Shown here in pieces: positions 37,401 through 49,164 of a DNA stretch of 64,000 nucleotides (positions are counted from its first letter, which is position 1; the number at the start of each line of letters is the position of its first letter). Position numbers and translations under genes: made by a program. The notes under the pieces are model-generated. The model did no database searches, had not been told where the DNA came from, and saw nothing but the letters and a program-made list of their open reading frames with translations. Source of the stretch: Nymphaea colorata (lineage: Eukaryota; Streptophyta; Magnoliopsida; Nymphaeales; Nymphaeaceae); contig NC_045138.2 in assembly GCF_008831285.2 (NCBI RefSeq), positions 32,955,934 through 33,019,933 of the forward strand. The letters are read 5' to 3'.

Positions 37401-38031
37401 AGCAGAGGACCCGATAGCCTTCTAGAATTACTTGCTGATAACATATCCACTGTCTGACATCATAAATGACAAATCTCGTAAACGACATTCTCATTTTCAT
37501 CAATTTTCTCTTCTTTCTTTTTCCCATTTTAAAGTGGACTCAGGGTTCTGTGTTCTAATTTTTTTCTTACAGGTGATCATTGGGATCATCCTTGGTGACA
37601 AGTTCGGGCTTTCAGGCAAAGGCACCCTGTCCAAGAGCGAGGCCGACCTTGTGGTTTTCTTCATTTGCTTGTACGTCTCTGCCTTTGCCTGGTCCTGGGG
37701 TCCCTTGGGATGGCTGGTGCCCAGTGAGATCTTCCCCTTGGAAATCCGTTCAGCAGGTCAGAGTATCAACGTCTCGGTCAACCTCCTCTTCACCTTCGCC
37801 ATTGCCCAAGCTTTCCTTGCTATGCTCTGCCACTTCAAGTTCGGTCTCTTCTTCTTCTTTGCTGGTTGGGTCCTTATCATGACGACCTTCATCTTCTTCC
37901 TGCTGCCTGAAACCAAGAACATCCCAATTGAAGAAATGACCCTTGTGTGGAGGAAACACTGGTTCTGGAAAAGGATCCTCCCTGCTGACGAAGGAGAGGT
38001 AGAAATGGAGAAGCCAAAGACAGTAACATAA
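34480..38031 (+). CDS. STP: Sugar transport protein (STP-type hexose/H+ symporter)
   Basis: Plasma-membrane monosaccharide/proton symporter of the major facilitator superfamily, importing hexoses from the apoplast. Four exons: 34480-34612, 35029-35351, 36392-37021 and 37573-38031. All have GT/AG borders and keep phase (1545 nt, 514 residues, the usual STP length). N terminus [10 protein letters not shown]; then the first transmembrane helix with [19 protein letters not shown] (about 32-50). GRKP lies in loop 2-3, and [10 protein letters not shown] is at about 154-163. A central loop is followed by [17 protein letters not shown] (about 292-308), a sugar-binding helix. [16 protein letters not shown] lies in the second half, and [11 protein letters not shown] at about 475 is a variant of the PETKG motif. 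The STP-specific cysteine in the loop after helix 1 (QYCKFD) is present. No lesion is seen. Fragments of a paralogue or duplicate lie at 49176 and 52062. The exact STP number cannot be assigned. Confidence 0.95.
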
Positions 38032-40427
38032 GACGCTTTAATTGTAAAAGGCGAAATATTGTTAGTAAAAGCATTTTCCTTTTTTTCTTTCTAAGCTGTT
38101 TACTATCTTATTGTTACCGAAAAGACTGTTTACAGTCTTTCACTATTCATGTCTTTGATGTGCAAATTACAGTGATTGAAGTTCTGATACTTTTGAACAT
38201 TTTACTGTTTCAGTTCCTCTGTGTATATAATGGAAATAGCAGTTTCCAATCTGGTATAACTGGAGCACGTTATGTTATCTCGATTTATTTCCTGCAATCT
38301 TTAGTTTGGTAACAATGTTGGTGGTTTAATTGGCATGTTGGTTTGCTCTTTCGATCTTCCTTTAGATAGAAATTCGAAAGACTCTCGAAAAGTTGGTATG
38401 GAAGCGCGATTATATAATCCCAAAAGAGAAAACAAAGAGATCTATCACATTAGTTTTGCAAGACGGACCTATATTATGTGGCCATTAACTGTTGGCAACA
38501 GCCTGGCACATATCGTGGCTGAACTGTGCTAATCTATTCTTTCGATGGAAGTTGATGGGAAAAGTCCGGAGCTACGTTCCGTTCAAAGGATGTGGCAATC
38601 CCAATCTCAGAAACTCCTCGCACAGTGGGCAAGTAGCTCCCACCCTCAAACCTTTAATGGCTAAAGCAGCAAATATTGTGGCGGACTGTTTGCTCTTTCC
38701 AAGAGAATGCATCAGCCCAACTGATCTTGAACACGTTCTTATAATTAACAGGAAGAAATACCTTCTAGGACAATAGAAGAACAAAAAAAGGTTGTGTTCT
38801 AGGGTCACCAACAGCCAAGTGAGTGTTCAGGTGATTAAAAGAAGATGACGACTGAGTTGATCCTACTCTGCCCATGAAGCAAGGAATCCCTCCTTATTGA
38901 TCAAGGAGTTGGATCAAATTGAAACAACACAACCCTTTTCTGTTCAAGCAATGGTGATCGCAAAATTGTAACTAGGCATGGTAAGTAAACATGTACACCA
39001 TACACCTGGCCGACGTGCTCAAAAATCAATGTCACCAGTCTGTCCAAAAAAGAGGCGCTAAAATAAAGTATGTGGATCTCATGCAACAATAAAAATAAGG
39101 ATGAGAAAGTTCATCTTCTTTTCCACATCATTCTTTGGATAAGGCAAACTCTAGAAGAAGGCGATAACCTCAGCTTGTAGCGGTGGAGGACGCGAACTTC
39201 CCGTGCAGGAGGTTGAGGATTATCTAAATTCACAAACTTTTCCCGTCCAGAATTCACCATCACGGGTCTCATGAGGCTGTTTTGCTCAATCTTTGGCCTA
39301 CAGCAAGCCAAAAGTGGCCGGCAAAAAGAAAGCCGAAAGGTCGTCATCTCTTCAAAAAATTAGAGGCTGGAGTTCATATATGCGTTCATCTCTAAAGATC
39401 CTGAAGAAAGTGATGATGTAACGCATATTGCGCAATCGACCAAAAGGTTGGAGGAACAACCATCTTGTCACGCTTTTACCATGAAAACGTAAAAGATACA
39501 TAAGTAGGCAACAACCATTAAACCCTTCGTCGTGCTCACGTTTTGTTGTTTCTCTGTTTTTCACCGTCAAGCCAAATCAGTACTCTTTCATTTGAGAAAT
39601 TTTAGTTCCATTTTCCTGATTACCTTATACTAAAAAATGATGGTTTTCTTCGTTAGGGTCACGCTTTTTGTGGAGGCTGTCAAATAAAGGTTTCAAGTTT
39701 TCCTCGGTTAACTTGAAAGCAGAAAACATGAATCAACTGTAATCATTTTACAATATTATTTTGTGTTTTAGCAATCTTTCTGTTTTTCAAGTAAACGAGA
39801 AACCCATTTTAGGCTCTTTTTTAATCATTTTCCTAAACATTACGGCCTTTATAAAGAAAATTGCAGAAAAGCAGTCCTTTTTGAAACTATATATATGAAA
39901 AAGGGAATTCCATTATTTCTTATCCCTTTACTTTTTCCAACTTTTAGTTTTTGAACTGCACGCATCCCGTTTTGCGTGCCTTTTGCCGTAAAAGACTTCA
40001 ATCAGATCTCCTAGCTAGAACAGCTACTACCTTGTCCTTGTGGACGATGAATTTCCGTTTAAAAGTCAGCAAATGCATGCACACCCATTTATTCTCTATA
40101 CGATAGCACCTAGTGAAATTCAACTGTTTTGGTTCACGCCCTATCAATTACCCTCAGACTGCTCACCTGTGAATGGTCATCATAGATCTGCTCCGATAAG
40201 TTTTCTCCTGAAGAACACTTTGATTATCTCATGAAACAATTTGGAAATGAAATACTGATCTTCTTGAAGCCACTTGACCCAGATGTGTTCCTCCCAAACC
40301 TCTCTTCTGCTTCGAGCTAGCGACTCTTTTAGCATAAATGGAGAGAACCTCTCTCGAATAATTGCCTCTCAGCTCAATTGAACTTGGTCTAATTTCCTTG
40401 GGATCTTATGACTTTTTTTGGAAATAA
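38032..40427. other. Intergenic region downstream of STP
   Basis: 3' flank of the transporter, then AT-rich DNA with no supported gene. Short open frames (38492-38776, 39111-39347) show no family similarity. Confidence 0.4.
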
Positions 40428-40722
40428 TGTCGCTGTATGCATTTTCACTAGAGCCATTGGACAACTCACAAACTCCCTCAAGCTTCCCAATCAGCCGAAC
40501 CCTCTAACATCCATGAATTCTACCATTCCATTCTCTCATAATCCATGTTTTTACATTCGGAATTGTAAATTCCATTATCTCATAATCAATGTGTCTTACC
40601 TTTTTATTCCTATGGATGTATATGTGTGCAATTCTTGCCATCAGTGAGAATACAATTGTCTTCCTTTCCACTTTGTTTTATGTTCCATTGTTCGTTCGCC
40701 AGAAATTAACATGGTATCAGAG
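40428..40722 (+). mobile_element. Remnant of a second copia-type LTR with primer-binding site
   Basis: TGGTATCAGAG at 40712-40722 is the initiator-methionine tRNA primer-binding site typical of copia elements. It directly follows a CA-ending sequence (…ATTAACA), as expected at an LTR end. The stretch 40428-40520 recurs at 43686-43784, supporting a repeated origin. The LTR start could not be located and the sequence after the PBS has no gag or pol similarity. Confidence 0.5.
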
Positions 40723-41514
40723 TCTCTGTAATCAGAAGAAAGATGAAAAAAGGGCTAGGAATCATGAAACAGACAAAAAACCTAACTTTGCCGACAGATT
40801 CAGCAGCCAAAAACACTTCATGTTTGTGGATGGCTCATATGTCAACTTTCTTAACTATTGATTCATGTGGGTGCACGAAAGCTACTGCAAGTCCTCAATT
40901 TCATGAATAATTCGTTCAAATGTTGATGGGATAAGTCATATCATCTACAAATGGTAAGTGAATGACAAGTGAAGATGGATCACCATTATCGATTTGGAAT
41001 GGGAAAATGGATGTTGTGAACGAGATTACCAACGACTTGATCAAGGAGTTGGTAGCTTGTTGGACTAAAGATATGGCAAACGCTAGGTCCTATGTTTCCC
41101 ACTCATCCTTTAAAGAAAATAATGGTAAGATTGAGTGTCTATCGAACTCGACTAATGAAGAAATACTTTTGTTTTATCCAATGAGTTAACTGCATGCCCC
41201 ATACTTAATTTAAGGGGCATTCTCGTTTTTTTATTATCTTTGTTTCTATTTTAAATATTTACTTAGAAGAAATCACCTTGAGCATAAAACCCAAAAACGC
41301 ATGCACAAAGCTGATTATATATTTAGGATCAACAGTTGGAGTGCCCTCAAATAAGGAAAGAAGATACGCTTTTTACCGAACACATAAATAGCATGTTATC
41401 TCAATTCATATATATATATTACATGCCCTGCAAATTAAAACAAAAAGCAAAAGCAACCATTTTAACAGAAACGGTGGTACGAGATCTCAAGACGAAACGG
41501 AAGTTCTTCGGCTG
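40723..41514. other. Unassigned sequence after the primer-binding site
   Basis: Short open frames only (for example 40962-41189), none recognisable. It may be decayed internal retrotransposon DNA. Confidence 0.35.
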
Positions 41515-41710
41515 AGTGAAGAATGAATACCGAATTGCAGTACCACTACCCTTCTTTTCAAGGGGATCGGTCGCCGCCCTAATGGAGATGGAAAGTAAAC
41601 AAGTCAAGCATCAAAGTACGGTCACATCCGGTAGCAGGCTCCCCACCACTCTCATCCCCCCCTTGGGCGTCTTCCAACTACTCAGGCAGCACTCCAAGGC
41701 ACAGAAACTT
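41515..41710 (-). pseudogene. BAHD acyltransferase fragment (C-terminal end and 3' flank)
   Basis: This stretch matches 52880-53050 of the BAHD gene below in the same orientation. Shared stretches include CCCTTCTTTTC, GTCAAGCATCAAAGTACGG, CCCCTTGGGCGTC and GGCAGCACTCCAAGGCA. It covers the last codons and downstream flank, with substitutions and small indels. It is a detached duplicate with no promoter or upstream exon. Confidence 0.75.
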
Positions 41711-43685
41711 ACACAAAAAAAGTTTCAGTAGGAGAAAAATACTAAAAACTAAAACAAATAAATGCAAATAATAATCTGTGTAAATTTTTTTTTTTTTTTC
41801 TACCTAATCTCCATATGAGTGACAGGGAGGACAAACCGATGGGTGACGGCCAACAGGAAGGACGGAAGGAGGCAGCCTGTCTCGCTGCGACGGTGGGTCG
41901 AGTGTCAACGATGAGAATGAAAGTATGAAACGATTCACACGAACAACTTACAGTCTGACTTCTCGGACCCTCGACGAAATGGAAAACCAGCAGAAATAAA
42001 AAATATACTAGCATGCTTTCATGTTCAGACGGTTTAGACAGCACAGGCACCAAAGAGGTCGAATAGACTTACTTGGATTCGATGAACCGTGGCTCTGATA
42101 CCACCGACGGAATAATCATAGCGGAACGGCGTCTTCGTTAAGCTCTCGGCTGTGCAGTAAGTTTACCACCAACATCGTCTCTAACCCAAGAAGCAGTACC
42201 TCTAAACAATAGAAGTGGCTGAGAGGCGTGGGTTGATTCATCAACATTAGATGAATAGAAACGTTTTATTGACCGCCTCTTAGGATTTCCCCAAATCCCA
42301 GCTATGGTTATGGCATTGGAGATTTATGGTAAGAATGTAAATAAAAACATTGTTTTAGAAATTTATTTTCTGTCTTGAGAAAGAAATTTACTGTTTATTG
42401 TTGCTAAGACCCTTTGAATATGGACCGTCTTACAGACCCCCCACAAGGTGGTGGCAGATGCATTGCCAAGATAATTAGGAAATGAATGAGAACTTTGAAA
42501 TTTGAAGGTGAAGTAAAGATGGCAAGTGGTTGTAAAGAGCTCTGGCATGTGGTTTCAGTTCAGGTTTCAATCTTTGCTGTTCTATATTTAGGTTATAAGT
42601 TCTGAACTTGGGTTCACCTACCAACATGTGAAACTTAGTGACATTTGTTAAAAAAGGCAGCCAATTGTGGAAGTTCAAGATGTTCAAATATTTTTAAACA
42701 TCATAAAAAAATGGGCAAATGAATTTTTTGCCATTGTTTAGATCTTGCTCAGTCAAGAATCAATTGCGAGGACTAGGTTGTAAAATTGAGATAAGAAGTT
42801 AAGATTTTTAAATCTTGTAGATCGTGTGATAGCCTCATATGTCAGATCCAAACCTTGTGTGCGTGCATGTGTGTGAATGACTAAAATGTGAGAAGATTGA
42901 AGAAGTTTTGTGCTGATGCTGCCATTTCAGACTGTACATCCAGGCTTTGGGGAGAGGTACTTATCATCTGTGCTGTTTCAAGAGTTAAGAGATGAAGCTG
43001 CAGCCTGTTCCAGTGGATTGAAGAAATTAAACATCATATGTACAAGGCTCTCTCTCTCACATTGCCCACATGCGATGCATGTGCTGATGTTAGTAATTCA
43101 AAGGCACGAGGTAGAATTCTTTCATGTTGAAGTTATTCTGAATATAAAAAGCTCTGTGATCCTATAATCATTTCAACGGAAAGTAGCTTCCTTTCGCATC
43201 AAACCTGCTGGAGGAGGCCTCCCACTTTTAAAGCCATATGGGGTTTAAAAAACACCATGCATGGCGTCTACTAGGACCAGGGGAGTACTGATTGACCAGT
43301 CTTCTTCGGAACAAACATGGCGTCTGCAGTGCCAGGTGTCCTCCTCTGTCTCATCAATGGTTTCCGTTATTGCCGTAAAAACGAAAGGCTTCATGGATCA
43401 TTTAATTTAGTGGCTACTAAAAGTGGTAAACTTACTGTGGCATTGTTTACGTTTTTTTAGTTTTGTGGCTGCCATTTCATGGAGAAATGAAAGTTTCGAT
43501 ATGGCATGTTCATATTTCTATGTATTAGATTTGTACTCATTTCTTGAATCATTTTCAATATATTGGGTTCCAAGACGAAAGAATAACTTTTTTTTTTTTT
43601 TACACACATGAGCCGAATAATGTCTCTGTATATTCCAAAAAACGTTAAAAAAAACTTTTTTTTTTTTTCAATTCATTGGCTTTCC
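41711..43685. other. Intergenic sequence without a supported gene
   Basis: AT-rich with poly-T runs (about 41787-41800, 43590-43605, 43655-43670). Short open frames such as 41742-42053 and 42910-43167 show nothing recognisable. Confidence 0.4.
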
Positions 43686-43784
43686 AACAATGTCTCCGTA
43701 TCCATTTTCACTCACAACAGACATTGGACAACTCACAAACTCCCTCAAGTTTCCCAATGAGCCGAATCATCTCACACCCATGAA
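43686..43784 (+). repeat. Partial copy of the LTR-like repeat at 40428-40520
   Basis: Shares CATTGGACAACTCACAAACTCCCTCAAG-type sequence (differing at a few bases) with the earlier copy, in the same orientation. It ends where an ATL pseudogene fragment begins. Confidence 0.75.
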
Positions 43785-44085
43785 TCCAAGGTTGGTGTGG
43801 CAGACGGGCAGGTGGCGTGTGAGGAAAGCCATTCGTCTATGCACTCTGGGTTAAAGGCGTGGTTGCGCTGCGGCAAAAGGCAGAACTTGTCATCGTCGTG
43901 GAACTCGGAGAGGCAGACCGCTCACTTGACGGAGCCCTTGAGGCCCTTGATGGCTGATTAGGTGAAAGTGGGGAACGATTCTATCATGCTTGAGTCGAGG
44001 CTGCGGTGGACGATGTGGGAGAGACTGAGGTGGGCGTAAAAGGGCAGGTCGCTCGGAGACTCGTTCTCACACAGGCAATTAACCA
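43785..44085 (-). pseudogene. ATL-type RING-H2 E3 ligase fragment
   Basis: On the minus strand, reading from 44080 down, the translation follows the ATL family. A segment like SLDSSMIESFPTFT is followed by AVCLSEFHDDDKF, then LLPQRNHAFNPECIDEWLSSHATCP. ATL proteins are membrane-anchored RING-H2 ubiquitin ligases. The copy is dead: there are stops between FPTFT and the RING and just before AVCL, and key RING positions are altered (the Cys before the first His is replaced by Arg, and a later His by Asn). No N-terminal membrane segment is present. Confidence 0.8.
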
Positions 44086-44150
44086 CCCAGATACAGCTAG
44101 GAAGACATTCATCTTCCAACTAAGAAGGTGCAGAGACTCTAGACAGATAT

Positions 44151-44587
44151 TGATGAAAGTTAATGCAGCTGCCTTTATGAAGAAGGTGAACGGTTTAACT
44201 TTTGGGTTCTCCAAAAGTTCCATCGTTCCAAGACATGTGCCCTATTTTAAATTTCAGTTTTTTGTTTTTAATATGGTCATTATATTTTCAGTTTTCTGTT
44301 TTTAATATGTCCATAATGACCATAGTGGAGTTACCAAGAGTCAATGTCATTTATTTTTCAGTTTTTTCTTACATGTATATATATGGCCCTTTGAGTTGGC
44401 TAAAGGAGTGAGAGAAAGCATTTCAAGTGTGCTCTAAATTTTTAGTGTTGTGTGCTCTTATCACGTGTCATGCCTTTGTGATCACTTGTAGAAACAAGTG
44501 CTCGATTAGTGTGTTGTGTTCTTGTGTTGTGTCATTCACAGGAGCATAAGAAAAGGAAGTGCAGACAGGTCATTCCTTTTGCTAATA
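44151..44587 (+). repeat. Left LTR of the copia element
   Basis: 437 bp, starts TGATGAAAG. It ends …GCTAATA where the right copy has …GCTAACA, so the terminal CA has mutated to TA. Confidence 0.92.
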
Positions 44588-44588
44588 G

Positions 44589-44600
44589 TGGTATCAGAGC
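44589..44600 (+). other. Primer-binding site (initiator tRNA-Met type)
   Basis: TGGTATCAGAGC one base after the left LTR, the standard copia minus-strand primer site complementary to the 3' end of initiator methionine tRNA. Confidence 0.93.
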
Positions 44601-44712
44601 ATGGTCGATTGTGTTGTCGTGATTGTTGGTAAAAGTGCAAAAGAGAGGCCTGCAAGGTAAAGTCTGCACATAACTTGTTCGACAAAATTTCTGTGAGAAA
44701 TTTTTGTTCATT

Positions 44713-45651
44713 ATGGCTAATGGCATGTCCACTTCAAATGTTTTTCAATCACTCATACCGGTATTTAGTGGTGATAATTATAGTTTTTGGAGCATAAAAA
44801 TAAAGACCTTCTTTTTGTCACAAGATCTTTGGGATTTAGTTGAAAATGGTTATATAGAAAGTGCAGAGAGCTCAAAACAAGGAGAAAAGACAGTTGAATC
44901 AAGAGAGCAACGGAAGAAGGATTCAAAAGCCTTGCTTGTTCTTCAACAAGCTGTAAGTGAGACTATCTTTCCTCGAATTGCTGGTGCTACTAGTTCAAAT
45001 GAAGCTTGGACTATTCTCAAGCAAGAATATCATGGTGATAAGAAGGTAATGACAGTGAAACTCCAAATCCTCCGTAAAGAGTTTGAGACATTGTTTATGA
45101 AAAACAATGAATCAGTCCAAGATTTTTTTTCAAGAGCTTTCATAATTATAAATGAGATGAAAACCTTTGGAGAGGTTGTTAGCAACCAGAAAATTGTAGA
45201 AAAAATATTGAGGAGCTTACCGCTTAAATTTGATCATGTGGTTACGGCTATAGAAGAGTCTAAGGATTTGACTGCATACTCTGCTAATGAATTATTGGGT
45301 TTTCTTTTAGCCCATGAACAAAGAATGAACAGGTCAACTGAGAAAAGTGTTGAACAAGCATTCCAAGCTCAAGTCAAGTTGGATGACTTTAGCAAAGAGA
45401 GAAAGGGAGCAACTGTACGGAAGAATGCATATCGCGGGCGAGGTAGAGGTAACTATCGTGGACGTGGACGAGGAAGATTTGAGGCAGTCCGAAATAAGTC
45501 AGAAGGAGGTGATACTAACAATCAAAAACATGCCCACAAAAACAGGTATTGTGTTTTTTGCAAAAGAAATGGTCATACTGAAGCGTATTGTTGGGATAAA
45601 GCAAAACAACAAGCTAATGTAGTGGAAGAGAAAGCAGAAGATGGTAACTAA
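44713..45651 (+). pseudogene. gag: copia gag with zinc knuckle
   Basis: Frame of 312 residues from ATG 44713. The N-terminal part is the UBN2/DUF4219-type copia gag (PVFSGDNYSFWSIKIKTFF, LWDLVENGY, and a later SVQDFFSRAFIIINEMK). An Arg/Gly-rich stretch (RGRGRGNYRGRGRGR) precedes a CX2CX4HX4C zinc knuckle at about 45550-45591. The frame closes at TAA 45649-45651. Downstream sequence continues in the same frame with protease-like residues, so this stop may be a nonsense mutation splitting a single polyprotein. A natural gag/pol boundary is the alternative. The gag part itself looks intact. Confidence 0.85.
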
Positions 45652-48600
45652 TTTTTTACTCATACAGAGTCAAATGAAAATATTGATCATGTATGGTTTT
45701 TAGATCAGTAATCATATGACAGGAAAGAGAGGCTTGTTTTGTGACATTGATGAATCGGTGAAGCAACAAGTTCGACTTGGAGACAACAAAAAGGTGCAAA
45801 TTGATGGTAAAGGCACAATTGAGATATCAATTAACGGTGGTACTAAAAGGTTGGTACATGATGTTTATTATATACCTGGATTAGCATATAACTTACTAAG
45901 CGTTGGACAGTTAGCACAAAAAGGATATTTGATTTCATTTCATGATGATGTATGTGAAATCAAAAAGAAATGTTCTACCATGCCACCTATAATAGTGCAC
46001 ATGACAAAGAACAAAATGTTTCCAATCGAGCTTTCACACTTTGATGCATATGCCTTAGTAGCAGACATGAATAAAGTGTCTAAGTTATGGCACTTAAGAT
46101 ATGAACACTTGCACTACAATGGACTGAAGTTATTGGGGCAGAAAAAATTAGTTGTTGGTTTACCTCATCTTACCAATAATGAAGATATTTGTGAAGCATG
46201 TGTGTATGGAAAACAACATCGTCTTCCATTTCCAGTTGGGAAAGCATGGAGAGCAAAAACTCCTTTAGAATTAGTGCATGCTAACATTTGTGGACCAACA
46301 AGAACTCCATCTCTGAATAATAGTAGATATTTTTTACTATTCACTGACGATTTTTCTCGCATGAGTTGGGTGTTTTTTCTTGTTGAAAAATCCGAAGCCT
46401 TTGACAAATTCAAGGAATTTAAAGTGTTTGCAGAAAAAGAATGTGGGCGACCTATAAAAAAATTTCGTACTGATAGAGGGGGAGAATTTTTGTCAAATGA
46501 TTTTGACAATTTTTGCAAATTACATGGCATACATAGACAGTTGACAGTAAGAAAAACTCCTCAACAAAATGGAGTAGCTGAAAGAAAAAACCATACAGTG
46601 GTAGAGATGGCTCGTAGCATGTTGAATGAGAAGCATCTTTCAAATGAGTTTTGGGCTGAAGCAGTAGCTACAGCTGTGTATCTTCTCAACATATCACCAA
46701 CCAAAGCAGTCTGCAATATGACTCCATATGAAGCATGGTGGAATAAAAAACCTGATGTAAGTAATTTGAAAGTTTTTGGATGCATTGCCTACTCTCTGCT
46801 TGATTCTAGTAGTCGAGACAAAATGAATAAAAAGAGTGAGAAATGTATTTTTGTGGGTTATGGTAATAACTGAAAAGGTTATAGACTATACAATCCAGTA
46901 ACAAAGTCTTTAATTATTCGGCGTGATATCATTTTTGATGAGAATGGATCATGGGAGTGGACAACAATAGAAGATCAACATATTCCATTTGTTGATTCAA
47001 CTTCTCACTCAAATGCATCAACGTCAAGTGCTACTCATTCAAAAGAGACCAATTCAGATCATGAAGAAGATGTCGAAATAATTACAGATGAGTCTTCTCC
47101 ACCAAGAAAGGTACGATCTCTAGATGATATATATGCTTCTTGTTCATTTGCTTTTATGGTAATTGAACCATCATGTTATGAGGAAGCATGTGGTAAAGAA
47201 GAATGGGAAAAAGCAATGCAAGAAGAGATCGATACAATTAAGAGAAATGATACATGGCAGCTAGTAGATTTACCACAAGGAAAGGAACCTATAAGTGTGA
47301 AATGGGTTTACAAATTGAAATATAATGTTGATGGAGATGTGCAAAAATACAAGGCCAGACTAGTCGTCAAGGGTATGTACAAAAATATGGCATTGATTAT
47401 TTTGAAACTTTTTCTCCTGTTGCTCGTTTTGAGACTATTAGGCTAGTATTGGCACTTGCAGCTCACTTAAAATGGAAGGTATTTCAATTTGATGTCAAAT
47501 CTGCTTTTTTGAATGGTGCTTTAGAAGAAGATGTATATGTACATCAACCACAGGGTTTTGTCATAAGTGGACATGAGAAGAAAGTGTATAAGTTGAAGAA
47601 GGCCCTTTATGGCCTCAAGCAAGCACCAAGAGCATGGTATGGGAGACTTGACACATATCTTCACAAAAATGGGTTTCGACGTTGTGAGAGTGAACCCACA
47701 TTATACTTAAAAAATGAAGGCATTGATATGCTTGTGGTATGTGTTTATGTAGATGACATTATCTACATGGGATCAAGTGATGTGCTCATTCAAAAATTCA
47801 AGGACAGTATGATAAGTGAGTTTGAAATGACAGATTTGGGTTTATTGCATTTCTTTCTTGGTCTTCAAGTTGTCCAAACAAATAATGGTATTTTTATCTC
47901 TCAAGAAAAATATGCATTAAGCCTACTTAAGAAGTATAAAATGTTAGATTGCAAGTCGTGCTCTACTCCTATGAATGCAGGTGAAAAGTTGACTTTGTCA
48001 GATGGGACTGCTAAAGCCAATGAAACATTGTTTAGAGGTCTAGTTGGTGGCTTGTTATATTTGACTCATACACGACCAGATATTTTATTTGCTGTCAGCT
48101 TGGTATCCAGATTCATGCACAATCCATCATTACACCATTTGGGGGCAGCAAAACGTGTTTTGCGTTACATCCATGAAACTACTAAATATGGAATTTGGTA
48201 TAAATCAGATGTTTGTTTTAACTTACTTGGTTACACTGATAGTGATTGGGCAGGAGCTGTAGATGATCGAAGGAGCACAAGCGTTTATGTCTTTACACTT
48301 GGATCAGGTGCTATATCATGGTATTCAAAGAAGCAAAGTACGACAGCATTATCATCTTCAGAAGCGGAGTATATTGCTGCATCTGCAGCTACTTGTCAGG
48401 CAATTTGGATGCGTCGAGTTTTGGAAGATCTTGGTCAAAGTCAAACTGAAGGGACACCAATTCATTGTGACAACAAGGCAACTATAGCAATGACAAGAAA
48501 TCCGATTTACCACGGACGGACAAAACATATTGAACTTCGTCATCATTTCATTCGTGAGATTGTTGGTAAAGGTCAAATTGTGTTGAAGTATTGCTCAACC

Positions 48601-48714
48601 AATGAGCAAGTTGCAGATGGATTTACAAAGGCACTTTCATACCCAAAATTTGTGAAGTTTCGGTCTCACCTTGGTGTTTCAGACTTTGCATTAAGGGGGA
48701 GTGATGAAAGTTAA
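45652..48714 (+). pseudogene. pol: copia pol: protease, integrase, reverse transcriptase, RNase H (defective)
   Basis: The polyprotein runs in copia order but is broken. Near 45700-45712 the protease keeps the residues leading to its catalytic Asp. The Ser/Thr-Gly that should follow is missing, and a stop and frame change occur, consistent with an 8-base loss. From 45716 the GAG-pre-integrase zinc region (about 46085-46205) is readable. Integrase has lost its first catalytic acid (HANICGP near 46280, where the family has Asp for Asn); the other two acidic positions are present (FRTDRGGEF, PQQNGVAERKN). An in-frame TGA lies at 46871-46873. A one-base loss near 47373 shifts the start of reverse transcriptase. 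The frame then runs open to 48714 with YVDD at 47746-47757 and the RNase H acidic residues (YTDSDWAG, SSSEAEY, HCDNKA). Confidence 0.9.
48691..48701 (+). other. Polypurine tract
   Basis: TTAAGGGGGAG directly upstream of the right LTR, the plus-strand primer of the element. Confidence 0.85.
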
Positions 48715-49149
48715 TGCAAAATTAATGCAGCTGCCTTTATGAAGAAGGTGAACGGTTTAACTTTTGGGTTCTCCAAAAGTTCCATCGTTCCAAGACATGT
48801 GCCCTATTTTAAATTTCAGTTTTTTGTTTTTAATATGGTCATTATATTTTCAGTTTTCTGTTTTTAATATGTCCATAATGACCATAGTGGAGTTACCAAG
48901 AGTCAATGTCATTTATTTTTCAGTTTTTTCTTACATGTATATATATGGCCCTTTGAGTTGGCTAAAGGAGTGAGAGAAAGCATTTCAAGTGTGCTCTAAA
49001 TTTTTAGTGTTGTGTGCTCTTATCACGTGTCATGCCTTTGTGATCACTTGTAGAAACAAGTGCTCGATTAGTATGTTGTGTTCTTGTGTTGTGTCATTCA
49101 CAGGAGCATAAGAAGAGGAAGTGCAGACAGGTCATTCCTTTTGCTAACA
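48702..49149 (+). repeat. Right LTR of the copia element
   Basis: 448 bp, TG…CA. It is identical to the left LTR except for about three substitutions and an 11-bp insertion near its start that repeats TTAATGC around an A-rich spacer. Confidence 0.93.
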
Positions 49150-49164
49150 ATATTATCAAAAAAT

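Larger units (their letters stand above)
44151..49149 (+). mobile_element. Ty1/copia LTR retrotransposon, full length but defective
   Basis: Complete structure of 4999 bp: left LTR 44151-44587, primer-binding site 44589-44600, gag, protease, integrase, reverse transcriptase and RNase H in copia order, polypurine tract about 48691-48701, and right LTR 48702-49149. The flanks show ATAT immediately left (44147-44150) and right (49150-49153), a short target duplication. The two LTRs differ by only about three substitutions plus an 11-bp insertion in the right one, so insertion was recent. The coding region nevertheless carries several disabling changes, described in the gag and pol entries. The element lies between an ATL fragment and an STP fragment. 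Confidence 0.95.

Noticed and set aside
44704-44712. Upstream non-ATG start for copia gag
   Set aside because: The first ATG is at 44713 (MANGM); a TTG start three codons earlier has no support.
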